Source of the DNA: UMGS1590 sp900552455
Lineage (GTDB): Bacteria > Bacillota > Peptococcia > Peptococcales > Peptococcaceae
Assembly (NCBI GenBank): GCA_963931105.1
Contig: OZ007004.1
Coordinates: 1,860,001 to 1,924,000 of the forward strand
DNA length: 64,000 nt
Direction of reading: 5' to 3'
The notes beneath the pieces were generated by a model that saw nothing but the letters and a program-made list of their open reading frames with translations, did not search any database and was not told the origin of the DNA. The position numbers were made by a program, and so were the translations under genes. This document shows, piece after piece, positions 44,501 to 52,368 of this stretch (the first letter of the stretch is position 1; each line of letters starts with the position of its first letter).

Positions 44501-45916
44501 ATGAAAAGAAAATTGTTAGCGATGCTGGTATGTGTCGCGCTTGTGGGCACGCTGTTCCCGTTTGCGGCCATGGCCGAGGAAACGCAGGTGCGTTATGTCG
44601 CCATTGGCGACAGCATTAGCTCGGGCTATGGGCTCGAAGCGCCGGAAACAGAGGCGTTTTCGTCCCTGATCGCGCAGGATAACGGCTACACACTGACGAA
44701 TCTGGCTGAAGCCGGCGAAACCTCTGGGAGCTTGTTGGCAAAACTGGAGAACGCAGAGATGGCTGAGGCTTTAAGCACGGCAGATGTGATCACCCTCACC
44801 ATTGGCGGCAACGATATGCTGGCAGCGCTTTTTGATTATCTGGCAGAAACCACAGGCGGCCAGATGACGGCGCAGGAAATCCTCATGCTCTTCATGGGGC
44901 AGGGCGAAAATGCAGATCTTACAACCCTAGCGCCACTCTTGCAATCCATGACCGCTTTCCCACAGTCGGAGCAGGCGACACAGGCATTGACCTGCTTCGG
45001 CGAAAATTTTGCCAGCCTGTTGGCAAAGATCAAGGGACTGAATCCAGACGCCACGCTTGTTGTGGCGACGCAGTACAACCCTTACAGCCATCTCGATGGC
45101 ACAGCGCTTGGCGGTGCAGTCACTGGTATCATCAGCGCATTTGACGCCGGTGTGACAGCGCTCAATCTGCAGATCCAGACGCTGGCAGCAGCGGCCGGCT
45201 ATGATGTGGCAGATGTCTGCAGCACCTTCAGAGCAGAAAATACCGCTGCAAATCCACTCTGCAATGCCACACTCTCACCAGACGTGAATATGGATATTCA
45301 TCCAAATGCCGCTGGCCATGCTGTGATCGCAGCCGTCATGGAAAGCGCGCTGGTCAGTGAACCGCCTGTAGAAGCAGCGCTGCCGTTCACCGATGTGGCG
45401 GATGGTGACTGGTTCTACGATGCTGTGGCATATGTGTATGGCCAGGGGATCATGACCGGCACCAGCGACACAGCATTTTCGCCAAACCTGACGACCACGC
45501 GCGGCATGATCGTCTCCATGCTGCACCGTCTGGATGGTGGTCAGCTGGCAGAGAGAGCAAGCTTCAGTGATGTGGATCCAGATGCCTGGTACGCTGATTC
45601 CGTGAGCTGGGCGGTAGAAAACGGCATCATGGTTGGCTATGGTGACACCTTCGGGCCAAACGATGCGCTCACCCGTGAGCAGATGGCCGCCGTTCTTATG
45701 AATTTTGCAGCCTATAAGGGCATGGACGTGAGCACCCGAGCCGATCTTTCGCCGTTCACCGATGCAGCCGCTGTCTCCAGCTGGGCCAGCGAAGCCATGC
45801 AGTGGGCAGTGGGTAGCGGCGTGATCAGCGGTATGACGAAAGAAACCCTTGTGCCACAGGGCGAGAGCACCCGTGCGCAAACCGCAGCCATGCTTGTGCG
45901 CACGCAGCTGTTTTGA
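44501..45916 (+). CDS. SGNH/GDSL hydrolase with three SLH domains
   Basis: A secreted, wall-anchored esterase or lipase-like enzyme of 471 residues. The signal peptide (MKRKLLAMLVCVALVGTLFPFAAMA) ends near residue 25. The SGNH fold follows: block I AIGDSISSGYGL with the Ser nucleophile at about residue 38, block II Gly in NLAEAGETSG, block III IGGND, and block V DIHPNAAGH with the Asp/His pair. Three SLH domains (about residues 288-470; FTDVADGDWFYDAVAYVYGQG opens the first) anchor it to cell-wall polymer. The start at 44501 has AAAGGAGG upstream and yields the signal peptide; the longer frame is not credible. The substrate is unknown. A terminator follows at 45935. Confidence 0.9.
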   Translation: MKRKLLAMLVCVALVGTLFPFAAMAEETQVRYVAIGDSISSGYGLEAPETEAFSSLIAQDNGYTLTNLAEAGETSGSLLAKLENAEMAEALSTADVITLTIGGNDMLAALFDYLAETTGGQMTAQEILMLFMGQGENADLTTLAPLLQSMTAFPQSEQATQALTCFGENFASLLAKIKGLNPDATLVVATQYNPYSHLDGTALGGAVTGIISAFDAGVTALNLQIQTLAAAAGYDVADVCSTFRAENTAANPLCNATLSPDVNMDIHPNAAGHAVIAAVMESALVSEPPVEAALPFTDVADGDWFYDAVAYVYGQGIMTGTSDTAFSPNLTTTRGMIVSMLHRLDGGQLAERASFSDVDPDAWYADSVSWAVENGIMVGYGDTFGPNDALTREQMAAVLMNFAAYKGMDVSTRADLSPFTDAAAVSSWASEAMQWAVGSGVISGMTKETLVPQGESTRAQTAAMLVRTQLF

Positions 45917-45934
45917 AGCGCATAGCGAATGACA

Positions 45935-45965
45935 AAGAGGCAGCCTCCCTGGGGCTGTCTCTTTT
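45935..45965 (+). terminator. Terminator of the SLH esterase gene
   Basis: AGAG-CAGCC pairs with GGCTG-CTCT around a short loop, followed by CTTTTAT. Confidence 0.75.
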
Positions 45966-46004
45966 ATGATGCCGCTTCCGGCAGGCGTGAATCAATGGGA
46001 GTGG

Positions 46005-46033
46005 TTGCTGTGGAGCGGCGCAAAGGGTATAAT
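46005..46033 (+). promoter_or_regulatory. Promoter of the sigma factor operon
   Basis: TTGCTG (46005-46010), a 17-base spacer and TATAAT (46028-46033). Confidence 0.75.
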
Positions 46034-46073
46034 ACATTGCAGAAAGGCCCACGCAGAAAGGAGGGCGATGCCT

Positions 46074-46619
46074 GTGACAGATGAAGAATTGTACCGCCAG
46101 TATCTGGACGGCGACGACGCCGGACTCACCGCGCTGATGGAAAAATACGGCAACGCCCTGACGCTCTACATCGATGGCTACCTCGGCGACATCCACGAAG
46201 CCGAGGATCTGATGATCGACGTCTTTGCCTATCTGCTCGCCAAACGCCCGCGCATCCGTGCCGGAGGCTTCAAGCCCTATCTCTACAAATCTGCCCGCAA
46301 CATGGCCCTGCGCCACAAAAGCAGGCGGCGCGCCGTGTTCAGCCTGGAGGCGATGGCGCAGGAACCTGAGGGCGCGCACCTCATCGAGGACGTTGTGAAG
46401 AACAAGGAGCGCAATCAGATTCTCCACGCCTGTCTCGATCGGCTTAACGTGGATTATCGGGAAGCGCTCTATCTGACCTATTTTAACGGCATGAGCTACA
46501 CCGAAGCCGCCGAGATCATGGGCAAGAGCGTGAAACAGGTGACGAACCTGGTCTACCGCGGCAAACAAAGCCTGCGCACACTGCTGCAAAAGGAGGGGAT
46601 CACCAGTGCGAACGAATGA
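46074..46619 (+). CDS. ECF-type RNA polymerase sigma factor
   Basis: A 181-residue sigma-70 family factor of the group IV size. Region 2 is YLDGDDAGLTALMEKYGNALTLYIDGYLGD followed by EAEDLMIDVFAYLL, the core-binding and -10 recognition segment. Region 4 is LNVDYREALYLTYFNGMSYTEAAEIMGKSVKQVTNLVYRGKQSLR, a clear HTH for the -35 box. The start is either ATG 46068 (three bases from the ribosome binding site) or GTG 46074 (nine bases from it); the second fits spacing better. It is the first gene of a four-gene operon with a small membrane protein, a multi-pass protein and a PrsW protease, which argues for membrane-controlled activity. Confidence 0.9.
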   Translation: MTDEELYRQYLDGDDAGLTALMEKYGNALTLYIDGYLGDIHEAEDLMIDVFAYLLAKRPRIRAGGFKPYLYKSARNMALRHKSRRRAVFSLEAMAQEPEGAHLIEDVVKNKERNQILHACLDRLNVDYREALYLTYFNGMSYTEAAEIMGKSVKQVTNLVYRGKQSLRTLLQKEGITSANE

Positions 46620-46947
46620 AGAACGCGTCGCCGCTGTCAAGAGCCGCGCCGCTCAGCTAGAACGCCAAAAACGCCTGCGCCAGAAACGGCTGCTGGCGCT
46701 TGCCTGCGCCTGCGCCTCGCTAGCGGTGATCGTCGGCGCAGCGCTGGCGATGCCGCAGCTGCAGACGCGCTGGCGCGGTGCAACGTATCAGACGACCGCC
46801 AGCATTTTCGCCGACAGCGCTGCCGCTGGCTACGTGCTCATCGCGCTGCTCGCCTTTGCGCTCGGTGTGTGCGTGACGGTGCTCTGCTTCCGGCTCAGAG
46901 TGTTTCATGAGGAAAACGAGGAGGACAGCGATGATCGAACTCTTTGA
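46606..46947 (+). CDS. Small two-pass membrane protein, candidate anti-sigma factor
   Basis: A 113-residue protein with a charged N-terminal helix (about 1-28, ERVAAVKSRAAQLERQKRLR), a membrane helix (about 29-50), and an outside loop of about 25 residues. A second helix (about 74-97, GYVLIALLAFALGVCVTVLCF) and an acidic tail complete it. It starts with GTG inside the sigma factor gene, behind AAGGAGG, so the two are coupled. The layout and position suit an anti-sigma factor, but the protein lacks a ZAS zinc motif, so the role is inferred. A clear relative is encoded at 48350, immediately before a large SLH protein. Confidence 0.75.
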   Translation: MRTNEERVAAVKSRAAQLERQKRLRQKRLLALACACASLAVIVGAALAMPQLQTRWRGATYQTTASIFADSAAAGYVLIALLAFALGVCVTVLCFRLRVFHEENEEDSDDRTL

Positions 46948-47560
46948 CAACCTCAGCCAACTGCTGGCCGTGGCGCTCGGCTGCGCGCTCTCGACTGTGC
47001 AATATCTGCGCAGCCGGCGCTCGCCCTGGTTTCTGCTCAGCTGCTTCTACGGTTGCTTCGGCCTCGGGCTGATCTACTGGCTGCTCTACACCTCTCTTGT
47101 ACCCGATGCATCGCCCATGTTTTACGTCTCCGACATCGGCTGGATCAGCTGCTTTCTTTTTCTGCTCGTTCTGCAGATTGGCTTCGCCGAGCGCGGCGAA
47201 CACAGGCGCGCAGGATTTCTACCCTGGCTGTCCGTCGTCCTCATCGTCCCGCTGACGATCTATTATATCAGCCTCGGCGACGTGCTCTATAATCTCATCG
47301 TTGGCGTGCTGATGATCGCCATTCTCTGGCTGGCGCTGGCGGGACTCGCCACTGTGCGCAGACACCCGCAGCGCTCCGCCGGCAAGAGGCGCTTCCACCT
47401 CACGATGATCGTCTACATCCTGCTCGAAAATGCCCTCTGGCTCTCCAGCTATCCCTGGCGGGGCGACGGACTGAGCAACCCCTATTTCTGGTGCGATTTC
47501 GTCGTGACCCTCTCGCTTCTGGCGCTCTATCCCGCTGTGCGAAAGGCGGTGGCCCCATGA
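46931..47560 (+). CDS. Multi-pass membrane protein of unknown function
   Basis: A 209-residue hydrophobic protein with six or seven predicted helices separated by short charged turns (for example LRSRRSP and ATVRRHPQRSAGKRR, which suggest inside-positive loops). Aromatic residues are frequent (YISLGDVLYNLIVG; NPYFWCDFVVTLSLL). No family motif was recognised. It begins inside the previous gene with a GAGGAGG site and overlaps the next gene by ATGA. It is therefore made together with the sigma factor and the PrsW protease and may be a sensor. Confidence 0.75.
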   Translation: MIELFDNLSQLLAVALGCALSTVQYLRSRRSPWFLLSCFYGCFGLGLIYWLLYTSLVPDASPMFYVSDIGWISCFLFLLVLQIGFAERGEHRRAGFLPWLSVVLIVPLTIYYISLGDVLYNLIVGVLMIAILWLALAGLATVRRHPQRSAGKRRFHLTMIVYILLENALWLSSYPWRGDGLSNPYFWCDFVVTLSLLALYPAVRKAVAP

Positions 47561-48195
47561 CCTACATCGAAAACATCTTCGTCTGCATCGCTGCGCCGCT
47601 CTTGGTGGCCGCGCTCTGCATGGGACGGCGCTATCTGCGTTTTTTCCTTTTCGCTTTCGCCGGCATGGGCGCCTGCCTCATCGCGTCTTATCTCAACACC
47701 TTCTTCGCCGCGCTCTATGACGCCACCGCGTTCAACGCCACCGCCGAGATTGCGCCCGTTGTAGAAGAAGTCACCAAGCTTTTGCCGCTGCTCTTTTATC
47801 TCCTCGTTTTTGAACCGGCAGCAGAAAAAATCATCCCCGCCGTGATCACCCTCGCCGCTAGCTTTGCCACCTTTGAAAACATCTGCTACCTCATCGAGCA
47901 CGGCACCGAGCGCGTCGGCTTTCTCCTGATCCGTGGCTTTGGCACCGGCGCCATGCACATCGTCTGCGGCGCCATCGTCGGCTTCGGACTCGTCTATGTG
48001 TGGCAGCGCGGCTGGCTGCACCTCGCCGGCACCTGCGGCCTTCTCGGCACCGCCGTCATCTTCCACGGCACCTACAACCTCCTCATCGCCTACGGCGGCT
48101 GGGTGCAATATATTGCCTACGCCCTGCCGCTGGCCGCTCTCGCGCTGGGAATGATCGCCAGCCGAGCGCTGTCGCGGGAACGAAAAATCGAATAA
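47557..48195 (+). CDS. PrsW-family intramembrane metalloprotease
   Basis: A 212-residue membrane protein with the PrsW/CPBP-like signature. EEVTKLLPLLFYLLVFEP holds the EExxK motif (about residues 70-75), ASFATFENICYL is the FExxxY-like motif, and MHIVCGAIVGFG and IFHGTYNLLI hold the two histidines in membrane helices. In B. subtilis PrsW makes the first cut in the anti-sigma factor RsiW, releasing SigW. The sigma gene at the head of this operon makes the same type of control likely here. It is the last gene of the operon. The start at 47557 overlaps the previous stop (ATGA). Confidence 0.85.
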   Translation: MTYIENIFVCIAAPLLVAALCMGRRYLRFFLFAFAGMGACLIASYLNTFFAALYDATAFNATAEIAPVVEEVTKLLPLLFYLLVFEPAAEKIIPAVITLAASFATFENICYLIEHGTERVGFLLIRGFGTGAMHIVCGAIVGFGLVYVWQRGWLHLAGTCGLLGTAVIFHGTYNLLIAYGGWVQYIAYALPLAALALGMIASRALSRERKIE

Positions 48196-48235
48196 TGATG
48201 CTACACAGAGCTGCCATCCGGCGGCTCAATTTTTT

Positions 48236-48265
48236 TGCGGAAAATTTTTCGCGAAAAATCGCAAA
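48236..48265. repeat. A/T-rich palindrome between the PrsW operon and the next gene
   Basis: TTTTTCGCGAAAAA (48245-48258) is a perfect palindrome nested in a wider TTTGCG...CGCAAA pair. It could end the PrsW operon on either strand or act as an operator for the gene at 48350. Confidence 0.6.
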
Positions 48266-48349
48266 TGAGGTGAGAGTTTTTCGTGCGAATTGTACCTATA
48301 GTAGTGAATGAACTTTTCACACGGCTGATTCAGGAAGGAGGCCCATAGC

Positions 48350-48673
48350 ATGTATGACACCAAGGACCGTGTGGAGCTGGTGAAAAACGGCGTGCGCCGC
48401 TTGCGGCGCAGGCGCGAGAAAAATATTCTCCGCGGCTTGTCCGCGCTCTGCGTTCTGCTCGGCGCTACCCTCGTGACAGCGGCGGGCAGCCTCGCAGGAT
48501 TTGCCCATCCCACCGTGCGCACCTTCTACGGCACCATATTGCTGCATGAAGACGCCGGCGGTTACGTGCTCGTGGGGCTTGTCGCGTTCAGCGCAGCCGT
48601 CGTGATCACCGCACTGTGTTTCAAATATCGGGAACACGAACGAAGGAAAGAATGGAACGAGAAGAAGGAGTGA
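48350..48673 (+). CDS. Small two-pass membrane protein, paralogue of the 46606 product
   Basis: A 107-residue protein with a basic N-terminal helix (VRRLRRRREKNILRG), a membrane helix (about 25-45), a short outside loop, a second helix (about 65-85, GGYVLVGLVAFSAAVVITALCFKYR) and a charged tail. The order of elements, the AGYVL(I/V) entry to helix 2 and the (V)TxLCF exit all match the protein at 46606, so the two are paralogues. It starts behind GGAGG and ends seven bases before the large SLH protein at 48680, with which it must be cotranscribed. It may gate or sense that protein, or be a second anti-sigma-like factor; neither is shown. Confidence 0.75.
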   Translation: MYDTKDRVELVKNGVRRLRRRREKNILRGLSALCVLLGATLVTAAGSLAGFAHPTVRTFYGTILLHEDAGGYVLVGLVAFSAAVVITALCFKYREHERRKEWNEKKE

Positions 48674-48679
48674 ATGATC

Positions 48680-51600
48680 ATGAAACGAAAATTATTGGCG
48701 ATTCTGCTCAGTTTGGCCATACTGTTCACGCTGCTGCCGCCAGGCGCAGCCATGGCGGCGGACAAAAGATCGATCCTTGTTGGCGACATTGCGCTTACTG
48801 GTTCGGCAGATTCTCCTGCCTATGCGATCACGGTGGATGGCGCAGTTCAATCGGGCGATTACGAACATAACTACAACATCAAATGGGACGGCAGCACGCT
48901 GACGCTCGCCAATGCGGTGATAACCACTTCCGATACTTATGCCATTTCATATCATGTTGGCGGCAATCTTTGCATTGAGCTTATTGGGAATAACCAGGTC
49001 ACCACAACGAGCGGAAATGGAACAGGGATTTATGTTGGCGGAAGCAGTCCGCATCTCACCATTTCTGCTCAGACAAAAAATCCTCGGCTGGAAGTGACGG
49101 CACAGTATAGTGGCATTTTATCTTGGGGCGGTAGTCTGACCATTGAAAGCGGTACGATCGTAGTCAATGGCGGAAGCAATGGGGGTATCCTTGCGGAAGA
49201 AGATATAGCCATCAATGGTGGATCGATCACTGCGACCAGTGATCAATTGGCCATCAGCGCAGCCGGTAGTTTGACGATTGGAGAGAATGCCTCAGTCACG
49301 GCGATCACAACGAGCGGCGCTGCCATCAATGGTGGAATCGGCATCACCATCAATGGCGGCGAAGTCATGGCGAGCAGTGTGGGTGCTCTCGCCTTTACGG
49401 AGTATACGGCTTCTATCAACATTAATCCGCCGGAAAATAGGTCGATGATCGTGCAGTACGGTGAAAGTGCAGCGAGTGCGACAACACAAACTTATTCAGC
49501 GCAGGAGAGTATTAAAAATACAGTAGCAAATGCCTGCTATTTCCACAGTTACCTCACCAGCATCAGTGAACCGACGATCACAGGCGTGGTCGTTTCTCCC
49601 GAGACAGCGACGGTGCACCAGAACAATTCCCAGCAGTTTACCGCCACGGTTACAGGCAGCGGCAATCTCAGTAATGCACAGATTCAGTGGAGCGTGACAG
49701 GGAGCAATTCTGCCAGCAGCGAAACATTGATCAGTGAAACTGGTCTCCTCACCGTCGCCAAAGACGAGATGGCAGAGTCGCTCACCGTCACAGCCACCGT
49801 CACCGATGGCGACAAGACTTTCAGCGATACCGCTGCCGTTACAGTGACGCGAGTGCCTGTTGAGAGTGTGACTGTGGATCCATCCGAGATCACGCTGATG
49901 GTCGGAGAAACCTACCAGCTCACAGCCACCGTCACGCCACCTGAAGCAGGAACAGTCACCTGGCAAAGCTTATCGTCTGATAGAGTTTCAGTCGATGACA
50001 CAGGCCTGATCACAGCACATCAACAGGGAATATTTAGCCCCACGGAAATAAGGGCAAGTGTTGGCAGCAAGTATGATAAGTGTATAGTCACTGTTGTCAC
50101 TCCAAATATTTATGTCGGCGGTGTGGGATTCTACAGCGATGGAACGACCATCGCCTATGGCCGAACGACGAACGAAGGAACTGTGACCACAGAGGGCGCA
50201 ACAGCAGAGAACTACAACATCAAATGGGATGGCAGCACGCTCACGCTCAGAGATGCAACGATCAAAAATGAGGGTGGCGATGGCATCTTTTCGGGAACGA
50301 TGACCGAGCTTGTGATCGAAGGCCAGAATACCATTACTGCCAGATCGTTAAATAACAGTGGTATTAGGGGATCTGCTTCATCCCTTACCATCTCCGGCAG
50401 CGGCACGCTCGATGTCACTGGCAATTATGCTGGCATCAATATTAGCACACTGACGTTGAATAGCGGAACGATTTGCGCCAAAGCTACGGGAACGTACGGA
50501 CAAGGAATAGCATTTCAGGGATCGTTGATCATTAATGGCGGCTCTGTGGTCGCTGAAGGTGGTGTGGGAGGTATCAGAACAATAAATACTGACCCCGGAG
50601 CCGTTACCATCAACGGTGGAACCGTCACAGCCATTGGGACTGTTCGGGGAATTGCTTCTCCTAAAAATACTGTTATCAACCCGACCGCAGGAAAGTCTAT
50701 CGCGGTAACGGCTGGTGAAAATGCAGAGAGCGCAGCGGCGCTCGCTGGTTCTCCATTTACGAGTGAAACAACCATCACGGACCTGGTTTCCGAGAAAAAA
50801 TATGTGCACACCGAAGTGAAAGAGGCGCCGCCATCCATCACCACACAGCCGCAGAGCGCGACGGTGACCGAGGGCGAAAGCGTCAGCTTCAGCCTCGCAG
50901 CCAACGGCAGCAGACTGAGCTATCAGTGGCAGCAGAGCAGCGACGGTGGACAGAGCTGGACGGATATCTCCGGCGCGACCAGCGTCAGCTACAAGACTGG
51001 CGCGACGACGTTGCAAATGAACGGCACGCAGTATCGCTGCGTGATCACGAACGCTGTTGGCAGCGTCACGAGCGCTGCGGCAACGCTGACTGTGCAGGAA
51101 AAGCCAGAGCCTGTCGATCCTGATCCAACCCCTACACCAGCCCCGGATCCAACGCCAACGCCGGATCCTGAGCCGGAAGGCCCAGCGACCGATGGTTCTG
51201 AAGGATGGACGGATATCCAAGACGAGATCACTGACGCCGACGACGGCGACGAGATCGCCATCGATATGAATGGCGAAACCGAGGTACCGAAGGAAATCTT
51301 TGAGAGCGTTGCAGGTAAGGATGTCGACGTGACGTTTGAACTGGAAGATGGCCTAAGCTGGATGGTCAACGGCACGGATATTCCAACGGATGCTGACCTC
51401 AGCGATCTTGATCTCGGCGTGACGATGGATTCTGACGGCATTCCTGTGAATGTGATCAACGCCATTACCGGCGAGCGCGACAGCGTGCAGATGACCCTCG
51501 CTCACGACGGAGAATTTGGTTTCACGATGACCCTTTCCGCGCCGCTCGGTAAAAAGAACGCTGGACTTTGGGCGAATCTCTATCATTACGATGAGAACGC

Positions 51601-52270
51601 CGAGGCCATGCGGTTTGAAGTAGCGGCAGAGATTGACGACGACGGAAACGCCGCGCTGCCAATGAGCCATGCGTCGCAGTACGCCATCGTCATTGACGAT
51701 CACAGCCACGCAGCAGAAGAACCGGCTAATCTGCCGTTCACCGATGTGAACGACAACGACTGGTTCTCCGATGTGGTGCGCTACGTCTACGACAAAGGCC
51801 TGATGACAGGCACCAGCGACACAGAGTTTTCGCCAAACCTGACGACCACGCGCGGCATGATCGTCTCCATCCTGAATCGTCTGGAAGGCGGACCAACTGC
51901 TGAGGCAGCAGGGTTCACCGACGTTGCCGACGGCGACTGGTACGCAGATGCTGTGAACTGGGCAGCGAGTGAAGGGATCGTTGCAGGATATGAAGATCAA
52001 ACCTTCCGACCAAACGATCCGATCACCCGTGAGCAGCTTGCAGCGATGCTGATGAACTACGCTGCCTGGAAAGGTGAAGACGTGAGCGCCCGCGCAGATC
52101 TCGGTGGCTACAACGACGCCGCCAGCGTCAGCAGCTGGGCAGCGGAAACCGTGCAGTGGGCAGTCGCTGAAGGTTTGATCAGCGGCATGCCGGGGAATCT
52201 CCTGGAGCCACAGGGAAGCGCCACCCGCGCTCAGGTGGCTGCAATTCTCGAGCGATTTCTTGAACAATAA
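48680..52270 (+). CDS. SLH-anchored surface protein with beta-helix and Ig-like domains
   Basis: A 1196-residue secreted protein. Signal peptide about 1-26 (MKRKLLAILLSLAILFTLLPPGAAMA). A repetitive Gly/Asn/Ile-rich segment (about 30-275) resembles a right-handed beta-helix, with NYNIKWDGSTLTL recurring in a second such segment (about 474-707). Between them are two BIG2-like Ig domains (about 300-470). An I-set-like Ig domain (about 717-807; QSATVTEGESVSF) and a Pro/Asp linker (about 811-834) follow. Next comes a segment of about 180 residues shared with the gene at 52369 (GWTDIQDEITDADDGD onward), and three SLH domains finish the protein (about 1017-1195). The start at 48680 has AAGGAG nine bases upstream. 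It is probably an adhesin or polysaccharide-binding surface protein. Confidence 0.9.
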   Translation: MKRKLLAILLSLAILFTLLPPGAAMAADKRSILVGDIALTGSADSPAYAITVDGAVQSGDYEHNYNIKWDGSTLTLANAVITTSDTYAISYHVGGNLCIELIGNNQVTTTSGNGTGIYVGGSSPHLTISAQTKNPRLEVTAQYSGILSWGGSLTIESGTIVVNGGSNGGILAEEDIAINGGSITATSDQLAISAAGSLTIGENASVTAITTSGAAINGGIGITINGGEVMASSVGALAFTEYTASININPPENRSMIVQYGESAASATTQTYSAQESIKNTVANACYFHSYLTSISEPTITGVVVSPETATVHQNNSQQFTATVTGSGNLSNAQIQWSVTGSNSASSETLISETGLLTVAKDEMAESLTVTATVTDGDKTFSDTAAVTVTRVPVESVTVDPSEITLMVGETYQLTATVTPPEAGTVTWQSLSSDRVSVDDTGLITAHQQGIFSPTEIRASVGSKYDKCIVTVVTPNIYVGGVGFYSDGTTIAYGRTTNEGTVTTEGATAENYNIKWDGSTLTLRDATIKNEGGDGIFSGTMTELVIEGQNTITARSLNNSGIRGSASSLTISGSGTLDVTGNYAGINISTLTLNSGTICAKATGTYGQGIAFQGSLIINGGSVVAEGGVGGIRTINTDPGAVTINGGTVTAIGTVRGIASPKNTVINPTAGKSIAVTAGENAESAAALAGSPFTSETTITDLVSEKKYVHTEVKEAPPSITTQPQSATVTEGESVSFSLAANGSRLSYQWQQSSDGGQSWTDISGATSVSYKTGATTLQMNGTQYRCVITNAVGSVTSAAATLTVQEKPEPVDPDPTPTPAPDPTPTPDPEPEGPATDGSEGWTDIQDEITDADDGDEIAIDMNGETEVPKEIFESVAGKDVDVTFELEDGLSWMVNGTDIPTDADLSDLDLGVTMDSDGIPVNVINAITGERDSVQMTLAHDGEFGFTMTLSAPLGKKNAGLWANLYHYDENAEAMRFEVAAEIDDDGNAALPMSHASQYAIVIDDHSHAAEEPANLPFTDVNDNDWFSDVVRYVYDKGLMTGTSDTEFSPNLTTTRGMIVSILNRLEGGPTAEAAGFTDVADGDWYADAVNWAASEGIVAGYEDQTFRPNDPITREQLAAMLMNYAAWKGEDVSARADLGGYNDAASVSSWAAETVQWAVAEGLISGMPGNLLEPQGSATRAQVAAILERFLEQ
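51178..52270 (+). repeat. 1.09-kb direct repeat, copy 1 (SLH-coding C-terminus)
   Basis: Aligned base for base, without length difference, with 55014-56106. Only scattered substitutions separate them, many at third positions. Confidence 0.92.
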
Positions 52271-52282
52271 ATAGCTGTTCAT

Positions 52283-52320
52283 GCAGAGATGCCTGCCTTC
52301 GCAGGCATCCTGCTGTTTTA
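52283..52320 (+). terminator. Terminator between the two large SLH genes
   Basis: A 13-bp bulged stem (GCAG-GATGCCTGC / GCAGGCATC-CTGC) with CTTC loop, then TGTTTTA. It resembles the hairpin at 44376. Confidence 0.85.
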
Positions 52321-52368
52321 TGCGTGGTTCAATCCGCGCAGTGATAAATGATAGATAAGGAAGTGAAA

